A DNA stretch of 16,955 bases from Acidaminococcus sp. (GTDB lineage Bacteria; Bacillota; Negativicutes; Acidaminococcales; Acidaminococcaceae): contig DXYB01000043.1 in the NCBI GenBank assembly GCA_019416065.1, forward strand, positions 1-16,955. The letters are read 5' to 3'. Positions 7,061-14,812 of the stretch are shown in pieces. Position 1 is the first letter of the stretch, and each line of letters starts with the position of its first letter. A program made the position numbers and the translations under genes. The notes below the pieces were generated by a model, which was not told the origin of the DNA, made no database searches, and saw only the letters and a program-made list of their open reading frames with translations.

Positions 7061-8294
7061 TCAGGGCTTTGACGAAAAATTTAATAAAGGCAATGGTTTG
7101 GGGCTGATAGATCACATCCACCAGGAAGGCACCTACAATGGGGACGATCATAAAGGCTTTGCGGCTCATGCCGTATTTGTCCTTGATGGCCGTCATATTC
7201 ACAATGGCAGAAGGGGTCGCACCCAATCCATGCCCACACAGACCAGCGCACATTACTGCAGCGTCATAGTTGCGCCCCAGTACCCGGAAGACCACAAACC
7301 AGCAGACAAGTGCCATAAAGAGTACCTGAGCTGCCACCACGATAATTACGCCGCCTAAGAGGCCGGATAATTCCCAGAGTTTTAACGTCATCAGTGCAAT
7401 AGCTAGATACAAATTCAGCATCACGTCACCAATGGCATCCACCAGGGAAAAACTGAATCGGTAAAAATGCGCATGTTCATTAACGTTCCGCACAATCACA
7501 GCGATAAACATAGCTCCTACATAGGTGGGGAAACTCATATTGATCAATTTCCCGATCCAGCCGCTGACAACTGTACCGATGGCCATACAAACCAAAATAG
7601 CGGTACCATTTTTGATGATATCAAGGCCCGACAGGGTCTCTTTATCGGATGCATTGACGTTTTCTACGGTGGTATCAAAATCTTCCGTGGGATCTGGCTG
7701 CAAATGATATTTTTCAATCAGGCCACGCCCCAGCGGACCGCCCAAAAGCACGGCAGAAATAAGGCCAAATGTGGCCGCTGCCATACCTACCTCAAAAGCA
7801 GCAGGATAGCCCATACCCACAAATGTTTTCCCATAAGCCCCGGCTGCACCGTGTCCTCCGATCATGGAGATGGCACTAGCCAGCAGTGCATAGGGAGCTT
7901 CCAGGCCGATAACTTTGCTGATCGTAATCCCGATCACATTCTGGCAAACGGAAATAACGCCAGCCGTGAGCCAGTACACAATTAACAATGCACCGCCTTT
8001 TTTCAAGAGAGAAACAGAAGCGCCCAGTCCCACCGTGGTAAAAAATGCCAGCATGAAAGGATCCTGATAATAGGTGTCAAACTGGAATGCAAAGGCTCCG
8101 CTCTGATGCCCAATGAACGTAACAAACATGAAAAGAAAGCCACCGACGACCGGTGCGGGGATACAGTATTTTTGCAATGCATTGCTTTTGCCTTTCACCC
8201 AATACCCGATCAGCAGCATAACGGCGGCTAACGCCGTAGTACAGATTGCGCTGGCTTTAATCGTTAATACATTTTTGATCATTTCCAGTGCCAT
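7056..8294 (-). CDS. gltS: Sodium/glutamate symporter
   Basis: GltS imports glutamate with sodium across the cell membrane. The 412-residue protein is hydrophobic throughout, with about ten to twelve membrane spans. It carries the two family loop motifs SMIGGHGAAGAYGKTF (about 143-158) and CGHGLGATPSAIVNM (353-367), separated by a hydrophilic linker around 200-225 with several acidic residues. I choose the ATG at 8294 because AAGGAGG lies 8 bases before it; the ATG at 8300 is only 2 bases from that site, and the open frame runs to 8324. The gene lies downstream of fchA but has its own promoter beyond the fchA terminator. In a glutamate fermenter it would supply the main substrate, and FtcD next door produces glutamate too. 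Confidence 0.95.
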   Translation of the reverse strand: MALEMIKNVLTIKASAICTTALAAVMLLIGYWVKGKSNALQKYCIPAPVVGGFLFMFVTFIGHQSGAFAFQFDTYYQDPFMLAFFTTVGLGASVSLLKKGGALLIVYWLTAGVISVCQNVIGITISKVIGLEAPYALLASAISMIGGHGAAGAYGKTFVGMGYPAAFEVGMAAATFGLISAVLLGGPLGRGLIEKYHLQPDPTEDFDTTVENVNASDKETLSGLDIIKNGTAILVCMAIGTVVSGWIGKLINMSFPTYVGAMFIAVIVRNVNEHAHFYRFSFSLVDAIGDVMLNLYLAIALMTLKLWELSGLLGGVIIVVAAQVLFMALVCWFVVFRVLGRNYDAAVMCAGLCGHGLGATPSAIVNMTAIKDKYGMSRKAFMIVPIVGAFLVDVIYQPQTIAFIKFFVKALK

Positions 8295-8347
8295 TTCCAT
8301 CGCCTCCTTATAAGATAGGAACAAGATGTAACAAGTCCCTTACTCGT

Positions 8348-8356
8348 AGTATACCA
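8348..8356 (-). promoter_or_regulatory. gltS promoter (extended -10)
   Basis: On the minus strand TGGTATACT (8356-8348) is an extended -10 element. The -35 position shows only weak similarity (CTGTGT at 17 bases). The start would be near 8341, leaving a leader of about 47 bases to the ATG at 8294. Confidence 0.55.
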
Positions 8357-8391
8357 AAACCTAGGATAAAACACAGTATTCTCTTTTTAGC

Positions 8392-8426
8392 AAAAAATCC
8401 CGGGCCGCTATAGCTCGGGATTTTTT
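8392..8426 (-). terminator. Terminator of the ftcD-fhs-fchA operon
   Basis: AAAAAATCCCG (8392-8402) and CGGGATTTTTT (8416-8426) pair perfectly over 11 bases around a 13-base loop. It lies 8 bases after the fchA stop and ends in six T on the minus strand, before the gltS promoter. Because of the A run it could also act in the other direction. Confidence 0.88.
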
Positions 8427-8434
8427 GTTACAGC

Positions 8435-9055
8435 TTAGAGATTCACTTTGTTCAATAGGGCCTGTTCCCTAGCATCTACATCTTTTTCAATAACAGCCAT
8501 TTTGGCTTTCAGGTCTTCCACAAAAGCCTGGTCCTTGATACTGCCCAAGTTAATCTTTACGTTGAGGAACGCTCCCCGTACAGCGGCACGGGCATTCATA
8601 GCAGCCACAGCACCGTCTGTTACAGCGTTGGGGTTCCCCCGCAAAATAACGGCTTCCGCAAGGGCAAATAGCGTATTGGCAGTTTCCCCTACTTTAAAAG
8701 GCACCAGTGCCGCGCCCTTAGTCGCTTCCTGAATGGCAGCAGAACGAACTTTTTTGGCGTCGTCCGTATCCTTTGGCAATTTGAAAGCAGCCATGATCTT
8801 GTTAAAAGCGTTACTATCTTCATCAATCAGGCTGAGAAATTGGTCTTTCAACGCTCCTGCTTTAGCAGCAATATCCTTCATTTCCTCTTCGGAGGCTTTG
8901 TATTTTTCCTTGCCAATGGTAAGATCTGCCACCATGGCAATAAGGGCCGCAGAAGAAGCTGCATTCAATGCTGCTACGCTGCCTCCTCCCGGAGCGGGAG
9001 AAGAGGAAGCGGTTTCGTTGATAAATCCTTCGACTGTGAGTTTCCGTAATTCCAT
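8435..9055 (-). CDS. fchA: Formiminotetrahydrofolate cyclodeaminase
   Basis: FchA turns 5-formimino-tetrahydrofolate into 5,10-methenyl-tetrahydrofolate and ammonia. It matches the C-terminal half of the animal two-domain FTCD enzyme: SPAPGGGSVAALNAASSAAL (about 19-38), the central helical stretch, and GNPNAVTDGAVAAMNARAA (140-158) with a probable catalytic Asp147. At 206 residues it is full length for the stand-alone bacterial enzyme. CAGGAGG sits 7 bases before the ATG, inside a 16-base gap after fhs. As the last gene of an operon with ftcD and fhs, it performs the second step of formimino transfer to folate. The symbol follows clostridial use; some annotators call it ftcD2. Confidence 0.93.
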   Translation of the reverse strand: MELRKLTVEGFINETASSSPAPGGGSVAALNAASSAALIAMVADLTIGKEKYKASEEEMKDIAAKAGALKDQFLSLIDEDSNAFNKIMAAFKLPKDTDDAKKVRSAAIQEATKGAALVPFKVGETANTLFALAEAVILRGNPNAVTDGAVAAMNARAAVRGAFLNVKINLGSIKDQAFVEDLKAKMAVIEKDVDAREQALLNKVNL

Positions 9056-9071
9056 ACTGTGGCCTCCTGGC

Positions 9072-10742
9072 TCAGAACAAACCGGTAATCTTGCCGCTAT
9101 TGTCGATGTCCATATTAAGCGCTGCCGGATGTTTGGGCAGGCCGGGCATTACCATGATGTTGCTGGTCTGGCACACGATAAAGCCGGCGCCATTAGAAAC
9201 CCGCACATCCTGGACGTTAATCTTAAAGCCTTTGGGAGCTCCCAGTAGTGCGGGATTATCGCTTAAAGAGTACTGTGTCTTGGCTACGCACACGGGTAAT
9301 TTATCAAGTCCCCAGTCTTCCAATTGTTTGATTTGTTTCTTTGCATTGGGGGTAAAGGTTACACCATCACCGCCGTATACTTTTGTTACAATGGCGTTCA
9401 GTTTATTGGGAATGGAGTCATTCACATCATAGAGCTCAGTTTTCTTGGGTTTAGCTCCTTCCAGAATACCCACCAGCTTGGTTGCCATATCGACACCGCC
9501 GTTACCGCCTTTTTCCCAGCTTTCGTTCAGCGTGACTTCTACGCCGTAGCTGGCACATTTTTGCAGCAGCATATCGATTTCTGCCGGGGTATCGGTAGCA
9601 AATTTGTTAATGGCCACCAGTACGGGCAAACCGAATTGACGCATGTTTTCCACCTGTTTTGCAAGGTTGGAGAAGCCATCGCTCAGTGCTTGGACATTTT
9701 CTTTGGATAGATCAGCTTTAGCTACGCCGCCGTGCATCTTAAGAGCCCGAATGGTAGCTACGATCACCACCGCATCCGGATACAGTCCAGCATAGTGGCA
9801 TTTGATATCAATGAATTTTTCTGCACCCAGGTCAGCACCGAAGCCGGCTTCTGTTACGGTGATATCGCCTAATTTCAGTGCCATCTTAGTAGCCATAATA
9901 GAGTTACAGCCGTGAGCGATATTAGCGAAAGGCCCGCCATGGATGATAGCAGGGGTATGTTCCAGGGTTTGTACCAGGTTCGGCTTAATGGCATCTTTCA
10001 TCAGCATGGCCATAGCGCCTTCGCAGCCTAGCTGGTGTACGTGGATCGGATTGCCGTCCAAATCGCAGCCGATTACAATGCGACCAAAGCGTTCTTTCAG
10101 ATCTTCCAGATCCTTAGCCAGGCACAAAATAGCCATGATTTCACTAGCTACCGTGATGGTAAAGGAATCTTGCCGGGGGAAGCCGCAGACTTTGCCGCCC
10201 AGGCCTACGACCACATTCCGCAGTGCCCGGTCGTTCATATCCATCACCCGGCGCCAGGTAATCTGACGGGCGTCAATGCGCAGCTGGTTACCCTGATGAA
10301 TATGGTTATCAATCATCGCGGATAACAGGTTGTTGGCAGCGGTGATGGCGTGCATATCGCCGGTAAAGTGCAGGTTGATATCATCCATAGGAACCACTTG
10401 GGCATAGCCGCCGCCAGCAGCGCCGCCTTTAATGCCGAACACAGGACCCAGAGAAGGTTCCCGTAGTGCCACGATGGATTTTTTGCCAATTTTCCGCAAT
10501 GCATCTGCCAGTCCGATGCTGGTGGTAGATTTTCCTTCTCCAGCAGGAGTCGGGGTAATGGCCGTCACCAGAACTAATTTACCGTTAGGCCGGTTTTCCA
10601 AGCGTTTTAAAACATTCAGAGACAGTTTGGCTTTATAATGCCCGTATTGTTCCAGTTCTTCCGGCAGGATGCCGACTTGTTCGGCAATCTTACTTACCGG
10701 TTCCATTACATTTTTTTGTGCAATCTCAATATCGCTGAGCAT
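9072..10742 (-). CDS. fhs: Formate--tetrahydrofolate ligase (10-formyl-THF synthetase)
   Basis: Fhs interconverts formate, ATP and tetrahydrofolate with 10-formyl-tetrahydrofolate, ADP and phosphate. The protein is 556 residues, the usual length. It shows the nucleotide-binding TPTPAGEGKST (63-73) and both family signatures, GIKGGAAGGGY (103-113) and VATIRALKMHGG (328-339). The start is the ATG at 10742, with AGGAGGG 5 bases before; the frame is open to a GTG at 10757, but that overlaps the ribosome site itself. It sits between ftcD and fchA, 32 bases after ftcD. In that setting it most likely works in the ATP-forming direction, as known in purine and histidine fermenters. That direction is an inference from gene order. 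Confidence 0.96.
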   Translation of the reverse strand: MLSDIEIAQKNVMEPVSKIAEQVGILPEELEQYGHYKAKLSLNVLKRLENRPNGKLVLVTAITPTPAGEGKSTTSIGLADALRKIGKKSIVALREPSLGPVFGIKGGAAGGGYAQVVPMDDINLHFTGDMHAITAANNLLSAMIDNHIHQGNQLRIDARQITWRRVMDMNDRALRNVVVGLGGKVCGFPRQDSFTITVASEIMAILCLAKDLEDLKERFGRIVIGCDLDGNPIHVHQLGCEGAMAMLMKDAIKPNLVQTLEHTPAIIHGGPFANIAHGCNSIMATKMALKLGDITVTEAGFGADLGAEKFIDIKCHYAGLYPDAVVIVATIRALKMHGGVAKADLSKENVQALSDGFSNLAKQVENMRQFGLPVLVAINKFATDTPAEIDMLLQKCASYGVEVTLNESWEKGGNGGVDMATKLVGILEGAKPKKTELYDVNDSIPNKLNAIVTKVYGGDGVTFTPNAKKQIKQLEDWGLDKLPVCVAKTQYSLSDNPALLGAPKGFKINVQDVRVSNGAGFIVCQTSNIMVMPGLPKHPAALNMDIDNSGKITGLF

Positions 10743-10774
10743 ACTTTCCCTCCTCACAATTTACGGCAGTTAGG

Positions 10775-11680
10775 TTATTCTTCCATATCCAGTAGACGTT
10801 TTTCCAGAATCTCGTCCATATTAAAGTTTTCGATTTGCAGATAATATTCTGCAGCCATCAGCAGAGCTTTCATGGGGACCGTTCCGATGATTTCACTGCC
10901 GGCAATGGAGACGCCATAACGGCGGGCTTCCATTTTAATCATTTCAAAAGCCTGGTACACAGCGGACTTTTCGTAGTTCACCAGGTTCATGGAAACTTGT
11001 ACCTGGTTCCGTTCTTCCAGTTTCACGCCCATAGCTTTTACAAAGTGGAGACCGCCACCGATATTCCGGACTTTTTTAGCAATAGCATCAGCAACGGCTT
11101 TATCGCTGCAATGGAGGTTTACGTTAAAGGCAACCAGGGGAACACGAGCACCCACTGCAGAGCAGCCGGACTTTTCGTTCATCACAGCTGGGCCATAATC
11201 CGGTTTCCAATCCGGTTCCTTAATTTTTTCAAAGAATCCCTCATACTGCCCTTTCCGCACTGCTGCCAAGTTTTGGCGCTCCGGTCTAGTGGCAGCATCT
11301 TCGTACAGATATACGGGGATCCCCATTTCTCCATAAGCCTTACCCACATCGTTAGCAATCTTGACACATTCTTCCATGGTGACACCCATCACCGGGGTAA
11401 AGGGCACAACGTCCACGGCACCAAAACGGGGATGTGCGCCATGGTGGGTACGCATATCAATCAGATCAATGGCTACTTTCGCCATGTTAATGGCAGCTTC
11501 CGTAACGGCTTCCGGAGTGCCAATAAGAGTAACCACACTGCGGTTATGGTCTTCGTCGCTGGAGTAATCCAAAATCTTCAAGCCTTTGATTTTACGGGCC
11601 TCGTCAACGATCTTTTCCACTTTTGCCTTATCCCGGCCTTCACTGAAATTCGGAACAAACTCAACTAATTTTCTTGCCAT
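10775..11680 (-). CDS. ftcD: Glutamate formimidoyltransferase
   Basis: FtcD transfers the formimino group of N-formimino-L-glutamate to tetrahydrofolate and frees glutamate; it is the exit step of one histidine degradation route. The 301-residue protein equals the N-terminal transferase half of the animal FTCD enzyme. It starts with the typical VEFVPNFSEGRD (6-17), followed by DEDHNRSVVTL and HHGAHPRFGAVDVVPFTPV (79-97), in which His83 matches the catalytic histidine of the pig enzyme. GGAGG lies 7 bases before the ATG. It is the first gene of the ftcD-fhs-fchA operon. A palindrome lies over its predicted transcription start, and a HutD-family gene is divergent, both hinting at histidine-linked control. 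Confidence 0.95.
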   Translation of the reverse strand: MARKLVEFVPNFSEGRDKAKVEKIVDEARKIKGLKILDYSSDEDHNRSVVTLIGTPEAVTEAAINMAKVAIDLIDMRTHHGAHPRFGAVDVVPFTPVMGVTMEECVKIANDVGKAYGEMGIPVYLYEDAATRPERQNLAAVRKGQYEGFFEKIKEPDWKPDYGPAVMNEKSGCSAVGARVPLVAFNVNLHCSDKAVADAIAKKVRNIGGGLHFVKAMGVKLEERNQVQVSMNLVNYEKSAVYQAFEMIKMEARRYGVSIAGSEIIGTVPMKALLMAAEYYLQIENFNMDEILEKRLLDMEE

Positions 11681-11708
11681 TTTGGCACCTCCATAGAATC
11701 ATTGTTTC

Positions 11709-11743
11709 CAATTATGGACAAAGGGCATACCCTAGTCTAATTG
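11709..11743. repeat. Interrupted palindrome over the predicted ftcD transcription start
   Basis: Reading plus, CAATTA (11709-11714) pairs with TAATTG (11738-11743), GAC pairs with GTC and AGGG with CCCT, around a CATA centre; short unpaired bases separate the blocks. The outer edge is 3 bases from the predicted -10 box of ftcD. It could be an operator or, if transcribed, a 5' hairpin. Confidence 0.5.
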
Positions 11744-11745
11744 TT

Positions 11746-11751
11746 ATTATA
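11746..11751 (-). promoter_or_regulatory. Candidate ftcD operon -10 box
   Basis: A perfect TATAAT is read on the minus strand at 11751-11746; the sequence is nearly symmetric, so TATAAT also occurs on the plus strand at 11748-11753. The -35 position is only a T run, with no good match. The start would be near 11739, giving a leader of about 58 bases. A weak -35 would fit a promoter that needs an activator. Confidence 0.4.
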
Positions 11752-11820
11752 ATAAGATGAAGTCGCCAAAAAAACGTCTGCGCCCAAAATTTTTATAAAT
11801 ATTTATTTTTTGACTTTTTT

Positions 11821-11850
11821 TTGACGCTATTTTCCTAGCATGAAGAAAAT
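11821..11850 (+). promoter_or_regulatory. Candidate hutD/FNT promoter
   Basis: TTGACG (11821-11826) is followed after 18 bases by GAAAAT (11845-11850), which matches four of six -10 positions. A further TTGACT lies 11 bases upstream (11810-11815). The region from about 11770 to 11830 is strongly A/T-rich with long T runs, which could act as an UP element or bend. The assignment is weak. Confidence 0.3.
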
Positions 11851-11883
11851 ATATTGACTATACCAGCTAAGGAGGCTATCTTC

Positions 11884-12444
11884 ATGATCACCTGTATTCC
11901 CCGCTCAAAGGCTGTGACCACCCGTTGGTCCGGCGGTACGACCACGGAATTTTATCTGTATCCTACCACCGGCTCCTATGCAAAAAGGGAGTTTAGCATT
12001 CGCATTAGCTCCGCCACCGTGGATTTGGAAGCATCTAATTTTACCTTATTGCCGGATTACAACCGGATCATCACGCCGCTGCAAGGAGGGTTTACTCTAA
12101 CTTTTCCGGAAGATAACCATCGCACGGTGACATTAAAGCCTTTGGACTTAGCCTTTTTTGACGGTGCCTGGCATACCCATTCCGTTGGAAAAGCCATAGA
12201 TTTTAACGTCATGACCCGAAAGGGCCTGCTGGCATCCTGTAATAAATTGATGGAAAGTACCACGCTTCCAACCGCCCCGCACCGGTTTATTTACGTCCCG
12301 CTTCTAACAGCAGCACAGCTTAAAGGGGCAGCCCTTTCCGGAATGGGTCTAGAACCGGACACCTTATATGTTCTATCTGCCGATGACCCAGGAACTCTGA
12401 CACTGCCAAAAGAGACGCCTGTTCTCTTTATTACTGTACGATAA
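11884..12444 (+). CDS. hutD: HutD-family protein
   Basis: Members of this family (HutD/Ves, a cupin-like fold) are found with histidine-utilisation genes and are thought to bind a pathway intermediate such as formylglutamate or act in its control; the biochemical role is not settled. The 186-residue protein shows the family pattern: VTTRWSGGTTTEFYLYP near the N-terminus (11-27), EFSIRISSATVDLEASNFTL (about 36-55), then LPDYNRIITPLQGGFTL. No signal peptide or membrane span is seen. The start is the ATG at 11884 with AAGGAGG 8 bases before; the frame is open back to 11854 without a ribosome site. It lies divergent from ftcD and 3 bases before the FNT channel gene, so the two are surely co-transcribed. 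Confidence 0.8.
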   Translation: MITCIPRSKAVTTRWSGGTTTEFYLYPTTGSYAKREFSIRISSATVDLEASNFTLLPDYNRIITPLQGGFTLTFPEDNHRTVTLKPLDLAFFDGAWHTHSVGKAIDFNVMTRKGLLASCNKLMESTTLPTAPHRFIYVPLLTAAQLKGAALSGMGLEPDTLYVLSADDPGTLTLPKETPVLFITVR

Positions 12445-12447
12445 GCC

Positions 12448-13080
12448 ATGCAGCTATTTAAACTATTTCTTTCTGCAATCTGTGCTGGCTTCTGTATCGG
12501 ATTGGGCGGTGCCGCCTACGTGTTACAAACCAATAAATTACTGGGAGCCATTTTGTTCTGCGTAGGGCTTTTTACCATTTGTGAGTGTGGCTTTCACTTA
12601 TTTACCGGCAAAGTGTGCTATGCCAGAGAACGTTCATGGAAAGACTACTGGGAATACGTGGTGATCTGGTGTGGAAATTTTGCAGGTACCGGACTAGTGG
12701 CCCTTCTGATCCAGCAAACCCGACTTTTTACAGGAAGTTCCACATCGGCCCTATCCCTTGTACAGGCAAAAAACAACGATACCCTCTTATCCTTGTTTGT
12801 CCTCGGCATTTTTTGCAATATCTTTGTCTTTCTAGCCGTAGAGGGCTATAAGCACTTTCCTCTGGACATCGGAAAATACCTGGCAATTTTCTTTGGCGTG
12901 ATCGTCTTTATATTAAGTGGTTATGAACATTGCGTGGCCGATATGTTTTATTACTTTATGGCAGGGGCTATGGATGCCAATGCACTATTGCGCATTATAA
13001 TCATCACCTGCGGTAACATCTGCGGCGGCCTGTTGGCCTATAGCGGCGTCCGCCTGGTCAAATCACCCACAAAAGCGTAA
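12448..13080 (+). CDS. Formate/nitrite transporter (FNT) family channel, short form
   Basis: FNT proteins are pentameric membrane channels for formate, nitrite or similar small anions. Here are six likely spans (about 4-26, 30-52, 68-90, 113-133, 142-160 and 183-204) and the family landmarks: CAGFCIGLGGAAY, GFHLFTGK (48-55), WCGNFAGTGLVAL (74-86), GIFCNIFVFLA (120-130), SGYEHCVADMFYY (157-169) with the central pore His161, and GNICGGLLAY (189-198). At 210 residues it is shorter than the usual 260-290. The N-terminus before span 1 and the C-terminal tail are minimal, but no core piece looks missing. There is no clear ribosome site; the ATG lies 3 bases after the hutD stop, so translation is probably coupled. 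Beside fhs, formate export is the best guess for its role. Confidence 0.85.
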   Translation: MQLFKLFLSAICAGFCIGLGGAAYVLQTNKLLGAILFCVGLFTICECGFHLFTGKVCYARERSWKDYWEYVVIWCGNFAGTGLVALLIQQTRLFTGSSTSALSLVQAKNNDTLLSLFVLGIFCNIFVFLAVEGYKHFPLDIGKYLAIFFGVIVFILSGYEHCVADMFYYFMAGAMDANALLRIIIITCGNICGGLLAYSGVRLVKSPTKA

Positions 13081-13092
13081 GGCTGCTGTAGC

Positions 13093-13146
13093 AAAGAGCG
13101 GGCTATGAAAAACGAAAAAACGTTTTTCATAGCCCGCTCTTTTATA
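13093..13146. terminator. Terminator after the FNT gene, convergent with the 523-residue gene
   Basis: Perfect 22-base arms (13093-13114 and 13121-13142) enclose six A. On the plus strand the stem is followed by TATAT after CTCTTT, ending hutD-FNT transcription. On the minus strand the stem ends in CTCTTTGC, so it may also serve the gene ending at 13172 (or at 13147 in the alternative frame). Confidence 0.85.
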
Positions 13147-13171
13147 TTACCGTTGTCGCTCATGCATGACG

Positions 13172-14743
13172 TCAAGAAAATTGGCAAAATCCAGCGATCG
13201 TTTTTTTTAGTAGCACATCCACCCGCAATTTTAGCATGGGATGCTGGCTCAGTTCCCGTGCCTTAAAGAGTGCCAGGCGCATCTGGGGCGACCAATTTTT
13301 CTCTGGCCAATTATCTAGCACGGTCAGCGCCGCACTGCGGCAGGAATCATAAATGGATGTTAGGGCTTTTTCTACAATTTTTTCTCCTTCGCCCGGATAG
13401 TCTTCCAAGGCCTGTAACAATGGTTCCAGCGCATATTCGTGTTGCAGATAGCTATCCACATGCTCTTCTGCAAATTTCATTACACGGTTGAAGAAGCGCT
13501 TATCCTGGGTATATAGCAGATATTCATAAAGCTCTGTCCGCATACAGTCTTTTTTCAATAGGGACCATAGTTCTTTGTGAATATCAAGTCCCAAGGCATA
13601 GGCCATATGCACGACGATTAGATTTATTTCGCCGTATTCATCCAGAAGATTCTTTTTGATCTGGGGTAGCCAATCCTGAGAAAATACCAAACCTTCCAAC
13701 TGACTGATAAGCAGATGGCATTGGTTCATAGTAATGTAGTCCCAATTCTGGTCATCCACCATGGTCTGCAATCCTTCTGATAAATTCAAGAGGCCAGCCC
13801 CATCCATGAGATCCGTGTGATACTCCTTAGCATGGCGTACATACTGATCCAGCAGGTCATACAGATTGACGGCTGGCAGCTTTACGCTGCTTCCCAAATC
13901 CAGTTTTCGAAATCCAAGCAAAAAGGCAAGGTAATGGAGCAATAATACAGTAATCCCCTGGAATACATCATGCTCCAGGTGGTCTGATTTGAGGACTGCA
14001 GTTACATTGACTTTAGAAAAAATCAACAGCGTGATCGCCGGATAGTCTATTTTTAATTCGCAGCCATGCGCCAAAAGCCAGCGTTTATCATCCGGGGTAG
14101 TAAAATCATAGGCCTGCATGGCGCACAGCCGTCCCCACCCTGAGGTATGCTGAATCATATCCCACAAGTCTTCTTCCTGGAGCTGGTGCCCCAATTCCAG
14201 AGCGTAGATTACAAAACTGGTAAATTCTTCACAGCGGCTGAGCAACATCAGATCTTTCTTTAACTGCCAGCAGGCCGTTACATCATTCTCGTTTAACATA
14301 TATAGTCCGCTGATAACAATAGCTGCTTTGACAGCTTCCCTGCCGGAAGCTTCATAGAGCCACTGGCGGATCAACTGCCACACCGGGGGTGGGATTTGCT
14401 CCTCACTCATTTGCTCCACCAGGGTTTCATAATATAAAATACAGGGCGTGGACGAAATCCCCATGTACAGCATGGTGGCATTCTCCGGCGAAGGATCTTG
14501 CGCATAGGCCTTTAGCACCTGGCTGATCTGCAGCCCTACAATAGCGCCGGCTTCCCCAGCTTGTTGGTTACTGGCCAAGAAGGCATCCGCTGCTCCCATT
14601 TCGGACAATACATCCATATCCCCGTTAACAACGGGTCTGTCCTCCAGCTCTTCCCTAGTAAAATAGCCGTCGGGGTCTAGATTGTCCTTCACATATTCAA
14701 ATATACTTTTCCCTTGTTTCCAAGGCTTTCTTCGTTGATTCAT
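13172..14743 (-). CDS. Conserved-looking protein of unknown function, probably all-helical
   Basis: I do not recognise a known function. The 523-residue product starts MNQRRKPWKQGKSIFEYVKDNL and has no signal peptide and no convincing membrane segment, apart from one hydrophobic stretch near 270-285 (VLLLHYLAFLLGF). It is rich in Leu, Glu, Asp and Trp, with many amphipathic helix-like stretches that could form HEAT/ARM-like repeats, for instance the last third (EPLLQALEDYPGEGEKIVEKALTS, written in part). From memory, similar Firmicute proteins are sometimes labelled 'limonene hydroxylase', which I do not trust. A run of eight A near the 3' end raises the question whether the last nine residues are right: dropping one A gives KKRSLDFANFLDVMHERQR, ending at 13147. 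Its ribosome site is modest (AGGATGAGAG). Expressed alone. Confidence 0.75.
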   Translation of the reverse strand: MNQRRKPWKQGKSIFEYVKDNLDPDGYFTREELEDRPVVNGDMDVLSEMGAADAFLASNQQAGEAGAIVGLQISQVLKAYAQDPSPENATMLYMGISSTPCILYYETLVEQMSEEQIPPPVWQLIRQWLYEASGREAVKAAIVISGLYMLNENDVTACWQLKKDLMLLSRCEEFTSFVIYALELGHQLQEEDLWDMIQHTSGWGRLCAMQAYDFTTPDDKRWLLAHGCELKIDYPAITLLIFSKVNVTAVLKSDHLEHDVFQGITVLLLHYLAFLLGFRKLDLGSSVKLPAVNLYDLLDQYVRHAKEYHTDLMDGAGLLNLSEGLQTMVDDQNWDYITMNQCHLLISQLEGLVFSQDWLPQIKKNLLDEYGEINLIVVHMAYALGLDIHKELWSLLKKDCMRTELYEYLLYTQDKRFFNRVMKFAEEHVDSYLQHEYALEPLLQALEDYPGEGEKIVEKALTSIYDSCRSAALTVLDNWPEKNWSPQMRLALFKARELSQHPMLKLRVDVLLKKTIAGFCQFS

Positions 14744-14812
14744 ACTCTCATCCTGTTTCTTACCCTATATTTTACACTATTACACTGGTTGGCAACTCTT
14801 TTAGTCACTTCC

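Noticed and set aside
7467..7985. 172-codon open frame on the plus strand opposite gltS
   Set aside because: Antisense to a clear gene, His/Asn-rich without any family pattern; a shadow frame.
8295..8324. Longer start for gltS
   Set aside because: AAGGAGG overlaps or is only 2 bases from the earlier starts, but is ideally spaced from the ATG at 8294.
10835..11668. 277-codon open frame on the plus strand opposite ftcD
   Set aside because: It mirrors ftcD codon structure, has no ribosome site or recognisable motif, and ftcD is unmistakable.
11681..11883. A riboswitch in the ftcD-hutD spacer
   Set aside because: The predicted leaders are short and match no riboswitch core that I know; the palindrome is better explained as an operator or simple hairpin.
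12448..13080. FNT gene as a truncated pseudogene
   Set aside because: All six spans and the pore motifs are present in one frame, with a terminator right after; short but apparently complete.
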